A stretch of DNA of 5,232 nucleotides from Methanobacterium sp. (GTDB lineage Archaea; Methanobacteriota; Methanobacteria; Methanobacteriales; Methanobacteriaceae). Every line of letters begins with the position of its first letter. Within the stretch, counting starts at the first letter, position 1. Where the stretch lies: NCBI GenBank assembly GCA_003161815.1, contig PMNN01000242.1:166-5397 (forward strand), given 5' to 3'. Below, one piece after another: positions 1-5,232 of this stretch. Position numbers and translations under genes: made by a program. A model generated the notes under the pieces. It was not told the origin of the DNA. It made no database searches and was given only the letters and a program-made list of their open reading frames with translations.

Positions 1-643
1 CTCCATTTTCAAATTTCATCATTAACTCTGCATGATCTTCATATTCACATTTCTCGAGTCTACTACCCATATTAGCGTAAACCCTAGATACTGGACTGTC
101 AAATAAATAAAACATAATATCTACTTCGTGGATAGCTAAATCTATAGTGACACCTACATCTTTTATTCGAGGCGGAAATGGTCCCACCCTTTTAGCGGAT
201 GCTGAGACAATTTCACCGATCACACCTTCATCTATTAATTTCTTAGCCTCAAGAACTGCAGGATTAAATCGTTCCACATGACCTGTTGCCAGTTTAACTC
301 CCGCATCATTAGCAGCATCTACCATTTCTTTAGCCTCATCTAGAGTGAAGGCTATGGGTTTCTCCACGAGCACATGCTTCCCATGTTCTATAGCACTCAT
401 AACAACTTCATAATGATAAGTAGTAGGTACACATATGCTGACTGCATCAATTTCAGGCATGCCCAGTACATTATCATAATCCACGTAACCTACCGTGTTA
501 TATTTCTTGGAAAGCTCAGCTAAGGTTCCTTTCATTAAATCTGATATTGCTAGGAGGTTGGCGTTTTTAATTTCAGAATAGACTCGCACATGATTCTGAC
601 CCATGGCTCCTACCCCTATCACGCCTACATTGATTTTTTTCAC
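1..643 (-). CDS. Gfo/Idh/MocA-family NAD(P)-dependent sugar oxidoreductase, partial (C-terminus beyond left edge)
   Basis: The frame is open for 214 codons from a GTG start at 641-643 to the window edge, so the C-terminus is missing (the family usually has about 310-380 residues). The N-terminal Rossmann fold is clear: GVIGVGAMG with the dinucleotide glycines G10, G12 and G15, and an acidic D35 at the end of the second strand, which suggests NAD rather than NADP. The family signature EKP is at 94-96, GHVERFNP at 121-128, and TIDLAIHEVDIM near 166-177 supplies the D168/H172 pair expected at the active site. The start is supported by a strong Shine-Dalgarno AAGGAGG 7 nt upstream. The start GTG overlaps the hemC stop as GTGA, so the two are probably co-transcribed and translationally coupled. 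These enzymes oxidise or reduce a hydroxyl of a sugar, nucleotide sugar or cyclitol in the cytoplasm. The substrate cannot be read here; the HVERFNP segment reminds me of UDP-GlcNAc 3-dehydrogenase-like members, but this is only a suggestion. Confidence 0.93.
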   Translation of the reverse strand, partial: MKKINVGVIGVGAMGQNHVRVYSEIKNANLLAISDLMKGTLAELSKKYNTVGYVDYDNVLGMPEIDAVSICVPTTYHYEVVMSAIEHGKHVLVEKPIAFTLDEAKEMVDAANDAGVKLATGHVERFNPAVLEAKKLIDEGVIGEIVSASAKRVGPFPPRIKDVGVTIDLAIHEVDIMFYLFDSPVSRVYANMGSRLEKCEYEDHAELMMKFENG

Positions 644-1512
644 TGGTAATCCTCCTTAATTACTTTGCCAACTTCCCTGCCCAGCTTTTCAGCTTCAGAT
701 AGGGCGCCATTCATGCTTACTTGGGATAATATTTTTCCATCTGTATTAAGTAAAATAGTGTAAAGATATAATATATTCTTTTTTGCTTGGGCATTAGCAC
801 CCAATGGCCACTGACAACCTCCGCCAAGTTCTTCTAGTACGGTTTTTTCAGCTGTTACTTCTTGTGAGGATGGAAAATGATTTAATTTCTCTAAAACCTT
901 CTTATATTTATTATCTTCCCGTGTTACTATGGCTAATGCTCCCTGACCGGCTGGTGGGGTGTAATATTTGGGGGAGAATACTTTTTGGATATTTTTTTCT
1001 ATTCCTAACCTTTTTAAACCAGCTTCAGCCATTATGGTAGCATCATATTCTCCATTTAAAACTTTTCTTACCCGGGTATCCACATTTCCACGGATGGGTT
1101 TTATATTTACATTTTTTAGATGATGTTTTATAAAGGCTTCTCTTCTCAGACTGCTAGTGCCGATTGTTGCTCCTTCAGGTAGTTCATCCCATTGATAAGG
1201 AGAAACTAAAGCTTCTCTGGGAGATTCTCGCAGTGGAACTGCTATTATTTCTAGATCATCCGCTAATTCTGTGGGAAGGTCCTTGAAACTGTGCACTGCG
1301 AAGTCTACTTCCTCTTCTAAAACTGCTTTATCCAGTTCCTTAGTAAATATTCCTTTAACATCAATTTGGTAGAGTTGGGAGTCCTTATTTATATCCCCTG
1401 TACTTTTGATTTTCTTTAATTTTACTTCCTCATCTGTTATTTTAGATAACTGTGTGATTATATTTTTTGTCTGAACCATTGCAAGATTACTTCCCCTAGT
1501 ACCTGCCTTCAA
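640..1512 (-). CDS. hemC: Hydroxymethylbilane synthase (porphobilinogen deaminase)
   Basis: This enzyme condenses four porphobilinogen molecules into hydroxymethylbilane, the precursor of uroporphyrinogen III, and hence of sirohaem, cobamides and F430 in methanogens. The 290-residue length is about normal. The N-terminal GTRGSNLAMVQT (4-15) is the family's opening motif. HSFKDLPT (74-81) carries the catalytic Asp, D78. GTSSLRRE (118-125) and RGNVDTR (141-147) hold the arginines that bind substrate and cofactor carboxylates. PPAGQGALAI (186-195) is the domain-2 signature, and GGGCQWPLGA (230-239) carries C233, which should anchor the dipyrromethane cofactor by a thioether. The start is TTG: it places the GTRGS motif at the usual distance from the N-terminus and follows GGAGATGAT at ideal spacing. 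It is the first gene after a 200-nt gap with its own TATA-like box, and it overlaps the downstream oxidoreductase by 4 nt. No key residue is missing. Confidence 0.97.
   Translation of the reverse strand: MKAGTRGSNLAMVQTKNIITQLSKITDEEVKLKKIKSTGDINKDSQLYQIDVKGIFTKELDKAVLEEEVDFAVHSFKDLPTELADDLEIIAVPLRESPREALVSPYQWDELPEGATIGTSSLRREAFIKHHLKNVNIKPIRGNVDTRVRKVLNGEYDATIMAEAGLKRLGIEKNIQKVFSPKYYTPPAGQGALAIVTREDNKYKKVLEKLNHFPSSQEVTAEKTVLEELGGGCQWPLGANAQAKKNILYLYTILLNTDGKILSQVSMNGALSEAEKLGREVGKVIKEDYQ
651..657 (-). promoter_or_regulatory. Ribosome binding site of the oxidoreductase gene, inside the 3' end of hemC
   Basis: AAGGAGG on the minus strand lies 7 nt before the GTG start at 641-643. It is embedded in the last Lys-Glu-Asp codons of hemC, and it decides the GTG start for a gene whose product would otherwise have no clear N-terminus. 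Confidence 0.8.
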
Positions 1513-1515
1513 AGA

Positions 1516-1524
1516 ATCATCTCC
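1516..1524 (-). promoter_or_regulatory. Ribosome binding site deciding the TTG start of hemC
   Basis: GGAGATGAT on the minus strand differs by one base from GGAGGTGAT, the perfect complement of the archaeal 16S rRNA 3' end. GGAG ends 8 nt before the TTG at 1510-1512. The ATG inside the motif is out of frame with hemC and gives only ATG ATT CTT TGA, so TTG is the best start. Confidence 0.75.
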
Positions 1525-1550
1525 GAGTCCACTGTGAAATCTTAAAATTC

Positions 1551-1558
1551 TTTATAAA
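1551..1558 (-). promoter_or_regulatory. TATA-like box, probable hemC promoter
   Basis: TTTATAAA (self-complementary) is centred about 42 nt upstream of the hemC TTG. Archaeal transcription usually begins some 25 nt downstream of the box, which here would fall near 1528-1531 and leave a short leader containing the GGAGATGAT site. The region is AT-rich, so similar strings arise easily by chance; the good spacing is the main support. Confidence 0.5.
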
Positions 1559-1565
1559 TTTAATC

Positions 1566-1613
1566 AAAAAATATTTTAGTAAATCATAAAAAAGTTTTCT
1601 TCAACTAAAATAT
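1566..1613 (-). terminator. AT-rich inverted repeat followed by a T-run; possible terminator of the cfbE transcript
   Basis: On the minus strand ATATTTTAGT (1613-1604) is matched perfectly by ACTAAAATAT (1580-1571), a 10-bp inverted repeat with a 23-nt loop. Five T residues (1570-1566) follow directly, and the loop contains a further T6. It starts about 100 nt after the cfbE stop and ends just before the hemC TATA-like box. Archaeal termination relies mainly on U-tracts, so the T-runs may matter more than the weak stem, which has only one G-C pair. The repeat could instead be a protein-binding site upstream of hemC. The rest of the 1513-1712 gap shows no ORF or RNA gene that I recognise. Confidence 0.4.
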
Positions 1614-1712
1614 CAAATTAATAAATATCAAGTTTTAATGTCCATAGTGCAGTTAAACTTTATTGAATCATTCCCTATGATCTATTATAAATGTTGTCAT
1701 AATCCCACACTA

Positions 1713-3116
1713 TCATCTATGTAGTAAGTCTGGAAACGTGGAGCGGTAAATCAACAATATATTCTGACATCCGCTGTCTAGCGCATAATCCATAGCTTCA
1801 TCTAAATGGGGGATGTAATAAAAATTTCTTTTAATCCCGTCTTTAACATTATAACCTAATTCATCGGTGAGTATAAGTTGAATATCCTCAGTTAAATCAT
1901 TTAAAATAGTTGAAGCAGAATTTTCATCAATTTCTTCACATGTAACTCCATATTTTCCTCCAAAAACAACTCCCGATCTAGGGAGATCTTTAAGCATACT
2001 AACCGCCTTTTTAATGGTTGCCAAGTTTATACCGGGATTTACTTCTTCTATAATGCGAACTTCCTGCTCGTTTATTATGGAAGTTCTTCCCTTCAAACCA
2101 TTAAAATTTCTTAAACCATTAATTAAGGAATTCTTGGAAATTCCCATGGTTAAAGAAGCGCATATAGCTGAAAGAACATTTTGAACATGATGGGGAGCTG
2201 GTGCGAAGGTGGAAATTTCAAATGCATCATTTAAAATTTCTCCCGAAATGGTTTTAAGACCCTTAACTTCCACCTGAAAAATGGTTTCAGTAAATCCAAA
2301 ACTTATATTAGATGCTTTAACATTCCCCTTCCCATCAATACTGAAGGTATTAGTTTTCTCTTTAAAATCTAGATAGAAATTATTAAAGGAATCATGATCA
2401 CATGCTATTATCTTATTACTAAAGATTTGAACCTTAGCTTGACTGGCTTTTCTCGTGCCTTTTGCTATGGTGTAATCTTCAATTATGTTAGTTAAGATTC
2501 CAACCTCACCTAAGCCTGTTCCACCAAGTGAAGTTTCCACTATAAAAATTCCCACATTATAATCTTCAGCCATTCTCCAAGCATCTATAATGCTAGCAGG
2601 AGTTATGCTAATATCCTTCTTCAAAAACTTACTTTTACCATCATCCACCACCTCTACACCTAAACTGCTTAAGATAAGTGGATTTAAGTCTTTAAATATT
2701 TCCTTAAGCATATATATAACACTGGTTTTACCCTTAACTCCAGTAACCTCTATAACCGGCGTTTTTATGCGATTCTTCATTAAAAATGCCACGGCTTCAT
2801 GATGAGTCATACTAACCGGATAATCTAAATTACAATGAATTGGAGCAACTAAACATAAATCATTCCCTTCAAATAAATCAAATTTCAATCGTGACAATTC
2901 CTCGGATTTTTCACTTAACATTCTCTTTAAATAATCTTCATCAACCAATTTTACTCCATTCTCACGGAGATTCTCTTTCTCCTCTACAGTTAATGTATTG
3001 TAGATATCCCAGCCAAAAACATTATATGAAGATAGTTTTGAAAATTCAATGGCTATTATTTTCCCACCATGAGTCATATCCACAATAAATATGTCTATAA
3101 AAGGTTTTTTTAACAT
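1713..3116 (-). CDS. cfbE: Coenzyme F430 synthetase (Mur ligase family)
   Basis: CfbE closes the last (six-membered, carbocyclic) ring of F430 by ATP-dependent activation of a propionate side chain of seco-F430; F430 is the nickel cofactor of methyl-coenzyme M reductase. The 467-residue protein begins with VDMTHGGKIIA (12-22), a feature I associate with CfbE, followed by CNLDYPVSMTHHEAV (95-109). The Mur-ligase central domain has the ATP-binding P-loop TGVKGKTS (125-132), the acidic VETSLGG (193-199) probably serving Mg2+, and HHVQNVLSA (309-317) matching the Mur HxxN motif. GLKGRTSII (340-348) and EEVNPGIN (357-364) mark the entry to the C-terminal ligase domain. The ATG start overlaps the end of nadK by 7 bp and is preceded by AAGGCGGGTT. 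Automatic annotation often labels such proteins MurC/D/E-like or UDP-N-acetylmuramyl ligases. Pseudomurein Mur ligases are the main alternative, but the MTHGG and THHEA segments and hemC nearby favour CfbE. Confidence 0.85.
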   Translation of the reverse strand: MLKKPFIDIFIVDMTHGGKIIAIEFSKLSSYNVFGWDIYNTLTVEEKENLRENGVKLVDEDYLKRMLSEKSEELSRLKFDLFEGNDLCLVAPIHCNLDYPVSMTHHEAVAFLMKNRIKTPVIEVTGVKGKTSVIYMLKEIFKDLNPLILSSLGVEVVDDGKSKFLKKDISITPASIIDAWRMAEDYNVGIFIVETSLGGTGLGEVGILTNIIEDYTIAKGTRKASQAKVQIFSNKIIACDHDSFNNFYLDFKEKTNTFSIDGKGNVKASNISFGFTETIFQVEVKGLKTISGEILNDAFEISTFAPAPHHVQNVLSAICASLTMGISKNSLINGLRNFNGLKGRTSIINEQEVRIIEEVNPGINLATIKKAVSMLKDLPRSGVVFGGKYGVTCEEIDENSASTILNDLTEDIQLILTDELGYNVKDGIKRNFYYIPHLDEAMDYALDSGCQNILLIYRSTFPDLLHR

Positions 3117-3946
3117 AACCCGCCTTTTATTAGTTTTTCTCTAACTCTACGATAGAAATCCTTGGTTAGTCTTACAAAGCATGCGTAATCATCAGATTTA
3201 CTGAAAATAATCTCATCCATATAATTTATTTCCTCTTCTGACTGACCATCAATCACGGTAATGGCTTTTTTACCCTCTCTTAACAATTTAACTTTTATTT
3301 GACTATCATCAGACACTAAAGTTGGTCTGGATCCTAATTTAAATGGACATATAGGGACTATTATAAAAGCCTCCACTTTGGGATCCACTATTGGTCCACC
3401 AGCAGACATGGCGTAGGCGGTTGAACCACTGGGAGTAGCAATTATCAATCCATCAGCCCTTAACTCTTCCACCACTTCATCATCCACAGATATTTCAATA
3501 TTTAACATTTTAGCTGGCTTATAAGTCATCAGGACTACCTCATTCAGGGCTGAATGAATTTTACTGTTATGACGGATTTGTAATTGACTGCGTTTTTCCA
3601 CAAAATAATTACCAGCTAAAACCTCTTCTACGGCTTTAAACGTATCTTCTGGATCTATTTCAGTTAAAAAACCAACTGTACCCATATTTATCCCTAATAA
3701 TGGAATTTCTTTAGGACTGATAAAACTCTGGGTTCTCAAGATGGTTCCATCTCCACCCACTGCTATAATAATGTCTGTATCCATTTCCTCAAGTGCACAA
3801 GATAATTCTTCATATTTATTTAACCTCTCCACAACCGAAGTATCAAGTACAGTTTCAATATTCTTTTCTATTAGCAATTCAACTATTCTCCCGGCTAATT
3901 GAATTGCTTCTTCCACATCAAGACGTGCCACAACTCCTATTCGCAT
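3110..3946 (-). CDS. nadK: NAD kinase (ATP/polyphosphate-dependent NAD+ kinase)
   Basis: NAD kinase phosphorylates NAD+ to NADP+ in the cytoplasm. The 278-residue length is typical. The N-terminal half has AVGGDGTIL (62-70) with the GGDG signature and catalytic D66, then LLGINMGTVGFLTE (83-96), a hallmark of the family. The second domain shows ALNEVVL (133-139) with the NAD-contacting N135/E136, and DGLIIATPSGSTAYAMSAGGP (165-185), the glycine-rich binding loop. PICPFKLGSRP (198-208) matches the usual PxxPHxLxxRP segment, with F in place of H. The ATG overlaps the upstream phosphatase stop as TAATG, with an AGGGGGGT ribosome site inside that gene. It ends inside cfbE (7-bp overlap). In M. jannaschii the homologous domains are fused as NADP phosphatase/NAD kinase; here they are separate but adjacent in the same order. 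Confidence 0.96.
   Translation of the reverse strand: MRIGVVARLDVEEAIQLAGRIVELLIEKNIETVLDTSVVERLNKYEELSCALEEMDTDIIIAVGGDGTILRTQSFISPKEIPLLGINMGTVGFLTEIDPEDTFKAVEEVLAGNYFVEKRSQLQIRHNSKIHSALNEVVLMTYKPAKMLNIEISVDDEVVEELRADGLIIATPSGSTAYAMSAGGPIVDPKVEAFIIVPICPFKLGSRPTLVSDDSQIKVKLLREGKKAITVIDGQSEEEINYMDEIIFSKSDDYACFVRLTKDFYRRVREKLIKGGLC
3117..3126 (-). promoter_or_regulatory. Weak ribosome binding site of cfbE inside the nadK 3' end
   Basis: AAGGCGGGTT lies immediately upstream of the cfbE ATG and within the last codons of nadK. It departs from the GGAGG core, so translation of cfbE may depend partly on ribosomes finishing nadK, whose stop codon (3110-3112) lies inside cfbE. Confidence 0.45.
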
Positions 3947-4782
3947 TAAAACCCCCCTATAATCCGAATTAACTCCTGATGAATATTCTTGTTACCAGAA
4001 GCTACTATGGAAGTTCTCTCCAAAACATTTAATTTTCCACATAATGGCTGACCATATTCATTAGTAACTACTCCACCTGCTTCTTCTACTATAAGTTTAG
4101 CAGCAGCTAAATCCGTTATTCGTTGATTTCCACGTACATCCAAAAATGCATCATATATTCCCTGCGCTACATAACATAGTTCAATAGCCACTGAACCAAG
4201 AATCCTCATCCGCTTAATCATTTTACAAAGCCTATCCATTTTCTCCATATCCGCACGGTATACGTAGGCGCCGATTAATGAGCGAGAAAGATCATCTTTA
4301 TTGGAAGTGAAAATTTCCTTACCATTTAAAGCTGCACCCCTACCTTTAACTGCATGATAAATATCTCCAGTGGCGAAGTTTTTAACGAATCCCAACTCTA
4401 AATCGTCTGTGGTCATGGAACTTTCTGAATTAGAAATATCTCCTATTGCAAGAGATATTCCGTAGGCAGGTATATTCTTAACCGCGTTACTAGTACCATC
4501 CAACGGATCAACTACTAAAACAAATTCAGATGGACTATCACCAAGTTTAAGCTCACCTATCTCCTCACTAACCAGAGTTAAAGGCTTCCCCGTATTTTCT
4601 AAAACTTCAATTACCTTCTCTTCAGCGGCTAAATCTATTAATTTAGTGGGAGTACCATCTGCACCCATTTTAATTGTCTCTCCCGCTTTTTTTTGACCCA
4701 CAAGTGGTGAGATCACTTCGTTAACTTCCTCCATTATTTCATAGGAGATTCTACTCCAGAATCTGATGTCCTCATCTTTCAT
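3946..4782 (-). CDS. suhB: Inositol monophosphatase/FBPase-family Mg2+-dependent phosphatase (SuhB-like; possible NADP phosphatase)
   Basis: This is a member of the Mg2+-dependent, Li+-sensitive-type sugar phosphatase superfamily. Archaeal members hydrolyse inositol-1-phosphate, fructose-1,6-bisphosphate or NADP. Numbering from the chosen ATG (278 residues): IDLAAEEK (49-56), the metal-site glutamate in SEEIG (72-76), DPLDGTSN (92-99) with metal ligands D92 and D95, GSVAIELCYVAQG (196-208), and RITDLAA (221-227) with the third metal aspartate D224, where TD replaces the more common WD. The frame extends upstream to a TTG at 4801-4803, but that would place the ribosome site AAGGAG inside the coding region. 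ATG at 4780-4782 has GGAG 9 nt upstream, like the other genes here; ATG at 4786-4788 is too close. The gene leads a cluster with nadK (1-bp overlap) and cfbE. The nadK neighbour suggests NADP phosphatase, but inositol or fructose bisphosphate activity cannot be excluded. Confidence 0.9.
   Translation of the reverse strand: MKDEDIRFWSRISYEIMEEVNEVISPLVGQKKAGETIKMGADGTPTKLIDLAAEEKVIEVLENTGKPLTLVSEEIGELKLGDSPSEFVLVVDPLDGTSNAVKNIPAYGISLAIGDISNSESSMTTDDLELGFVKNFATGDIYHAVKGRGAALNGKEIFTSNKDDLSRSLIGAYVYRADMEKMDRLCKMIKRMRILGSVAIELCYVAQGIYDAFLDVRGNQRITDLAAAKLIVEEAGGVVTNEYGQPLCGKLNVLERTSIVASGNKNIHQELIRIIGGF
3951..3958 (-). promoter_or_regulatory. Ribosome binding site of nadK formed by the last codons of the phosphatase gene
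   Basis: AGGGGGGT sits 4 nt before the nadK ATG. The two GGG codons of the phosphatase C-terminal Gly-Gly-Phe form the site, and the stop and start share a base (TAATG), a layout typical of translational coupling. Confidence 0.6.
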
Positions 4783-4791
4783 ATCCATTAT

Positions 4792-4797
4792 CTCCTT
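4792..4797 (-). promoter_or_regulatory. Ribosome binding site deciding the start of the phosphatase gene
   Basis: AAGGAG on the minus strand ends 9 nt before the ATG at 4780-4782 and only 3 nt before the ATG at 4786-4788. It argues against the TTG at 4801-4803, which lies upstream of it. Confidence 0.7.
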
Positions 4798-4801
4798 TTT
4801 C

Positions 4802-4822
4802 AAAAAAAATTAGTTTTTTTTT
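4802..4822 (-). terminator. A-tract/T-tract hairpin-like element, possible pdaD terminator
   Basis: On the minus strand A9 (4822-4814), CTAA and T8 (4809-4802) form a perfect A/T inverted repeat ending in a U8 tract, the kind of U-run at which archaeal RNA polymerase stops. It lies just over 50 nt after the pdaD stop but only a few bases before the phosphatase ribosome site, so it would also sit in the leader of any transcript that starts upstream of it. It may then act as an attenuator or a partial terminator. Confidence 0.45.
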
Positions 4823-4860
4823 ATTAGTAATGTTAAATGTTTTATTTTTCATATTAATTC

Positions 4861-4875
4861 CATTATATCTTTTAA
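4861..4875 (-). promoter_or_regulatory. Possible promoter of the phosphatase-nadK-cfbE cluster
   Basis: Directly after the pdaD stop the minus strand reads TTAAAAGATATAATG, an A-rich BRE-like stretch followed by a TATA-like ATATAATG. A start some 25 nt downstream would give a leader of roughly 60 nt that includes the A/T hairpin. The whole gap is AT-rich, so this is a weak call. Confidence 0.28.
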
Positions 4876-5232
4876 TCATTTCAGATATACCAAAGCTGCT
4901 ACTGCTGCACCCTGTTTTCTTACAATATGATCTTGCTGTTCTACTATAATCTTTCGGATTTCCATGTTACGTATTTGCATCATATACTTCACCATGTACA
5001 CTGCTTTTTCTTTAATCTTACTCGAATCTTGATTTATTCCCGAATATTCCACTACGCATCCTAAATCATCCCCTACAGCCAATGCTATTACTGCAGATAT
5101 CAAATCACCTTCCCAGTCAGATGATGCGTATGAAAGAACAGTATTCACCATTTCTCCTGCGGGGAACTCTGGAAGCTCCACTATCCTTGTATTGATTGGT
5201 ATTATACTGGAAACCTTTATAAGATTTATATC
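4876..5232 (-). CDS. pdaD: Pyruvoyl-dependent arginine decarboxylase, partial (N-terminus beyond right edge)
   Basis: This self-processing enzyme decarboxylates arginine to agmatine, the first step of archaeal polyamine synthesis. The frame is open to the right edge. A GTG at 5179-5181 could be taken as a start, but the 17 upstream codons, beginning DINLIKVSSIIP, clearly belong to the protein. They match the M. jannaschii enzyme around Asn47 and the Ser52-Ser53 bond (NLIRISSIMP). The Ser-Ser pair (codons at 5209-5211 and 5206-5208) is where the chain should cleave, the second Ser becoming the pyruvoyl group at the N-terminus of the alpha chain. Downstream, LPEFPAGEMV matches the LPxLPxG segment, and GCVVEYSG contains a Glu (codon 5047-5049) equivalent to catalytic Glu109. 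The C-terminus (VRKQGAAVAALVYLK) aligns to the family end. About 45-50 N-terminal residues are probably outside the window. Similarity to the M. jannaschii protein looks moderate, so a paralogue with another substrate is possible. Confidence 0.87.
   Translation of the reverse strand, partial: DINLIKVSSIIPINTRIVELPEFPAGEMVNTVLSYASSDWEGDLISAVIALAVGDDLGCVVEYSGINQDSSKIKEKAVYMVKYMMQIRNMEIRKIIVEQQDHIVRKQGAAVAALVYLK

Noticed and set aside
804..1040. Plus-strand open frame of 78 codons
   Set aside because: It lies wholly opposite hemC, whose conserved motifs cover the same bases; no ribosome site or family resemblance.
1513..1712. Small RNA or riboswitch in the cfbE-hemC gap
   Set aside because: The gap is AT-rich with no GC-rich helices or recognisable cobalamin-riboswitch or tRNA elements; only the inverted repeat, T-runs and TATA-like box stand out.
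2590..2802. Plus-strand open frame of 70 codons
   Set aside because: It is antisense to the cfbE P-loop region; low-complexity hydrophobic translation and no supporting signals.
2840..3088. Plus-strand open frame of 82 codons
   Set aside because: It is antisense to the cfbE N-terminal region, with no recognisable motif or ribosome site.
1713..3116. Pseudomurein Mur ligase as the identity of the 467-residue protein
   Set aside because: The generic Mur P-loop would allow it, but the N-terminal VDMTHGG and THHEAV segments fit CfbE as I know it. A family search would settle it.
3110..4782. A fused phosphatase-NAD kinase gene broken by a frameshift
   Set aside because: Each gene is full length with its own ribosome site and intact termini, and the TAATG junction is a normal coupled stop/start.
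4772..4852. Minus-strand 26-codon frame across the pdaD-suhB gap (ATG at 4850-4852)
   Set aside because: It has no ribosome site, its Lys/Phe-rich product is simply the translated A- and T-tracts, and it runs out of frame into the phosphatase start.
1..5232. A mobile element, CRISPR array, defence system or other novel accessory system
   Set aside because: All coding space is filled by six co-oriented core-metabolism genes of recognisable families; no direct-repeat arrays, transposase or integrase motifs were seen.

Overview
The window looks like chromosome from a methanogenic archaeon, most likely a low-GC member of the Methanobacteriales (Methanobacterium-like). The lineage is an inference. 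It rests on a Mur-ligase-like coenzyme F430 synthetase (CfbE), a pyruvoyl-dependent arginine decarboxylase, an archaeal-type phosphatase/NAD kinase pair, AT-rich DNA, and GGAG-type ribosome binding sites with frequent TTG and GTG starts. All six genes lie on the minus strand; I see no believable plus-strand gene.

In transcription order (right to left): (1) the C-terminal part of pyruvoyl-dependent arginine decarboxylase (pdaD), cut by the right edge but still carrying the Ser-Ser self-cleavage site; (2) a 97-nt gap to the preferred start of the next gene, with a possible promoter and an A/T hairpin-like terminator; (3) a tightly packed cluster of an inositol monophosphatase/FBPase-family phosphatase (suhB-like), NAD kinase (nadK) and coenzyme F430 synthetase (cfbE), joined by 1-bp and 7-bp overlaps; (4) a 200-nt AT-rich gap with a 10-bp inverted repeat plus T-run and a TATA-like box; (5) hydroxymethylbilane synthase (hemC, TTG start) overlapping by 4 bp a Gfo/Idh/MocA-family NAD-dependent oxidoreductase (GTG start) that runs off the left edge.

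Tetrapyrrole synthesis links the middle of the window: hemC makes the linear tetrapyrrole precursor of sirohydrochlorin and F430, and CfbE performs the last step of F430 synthesis, the nickel cofactor of methyl-coenzyme M reductase. The phosphatase-nadK pair matches in order the two domains of the Methanocaldococcus jannaschii NADP phosphatase/NAD kinase fusion, so the pair may set the NAD/NADP balance. The sequence does not show why NAD(P) enzymes and the F430 enzyme should share a transcript.

I found no mobile element, CRISPR array, tRNA, rRNA or clearly novel system. The points of most interest are the gene coupling, the start-codon corrections, two genes running off the edges, and the two short non-coding gaps.
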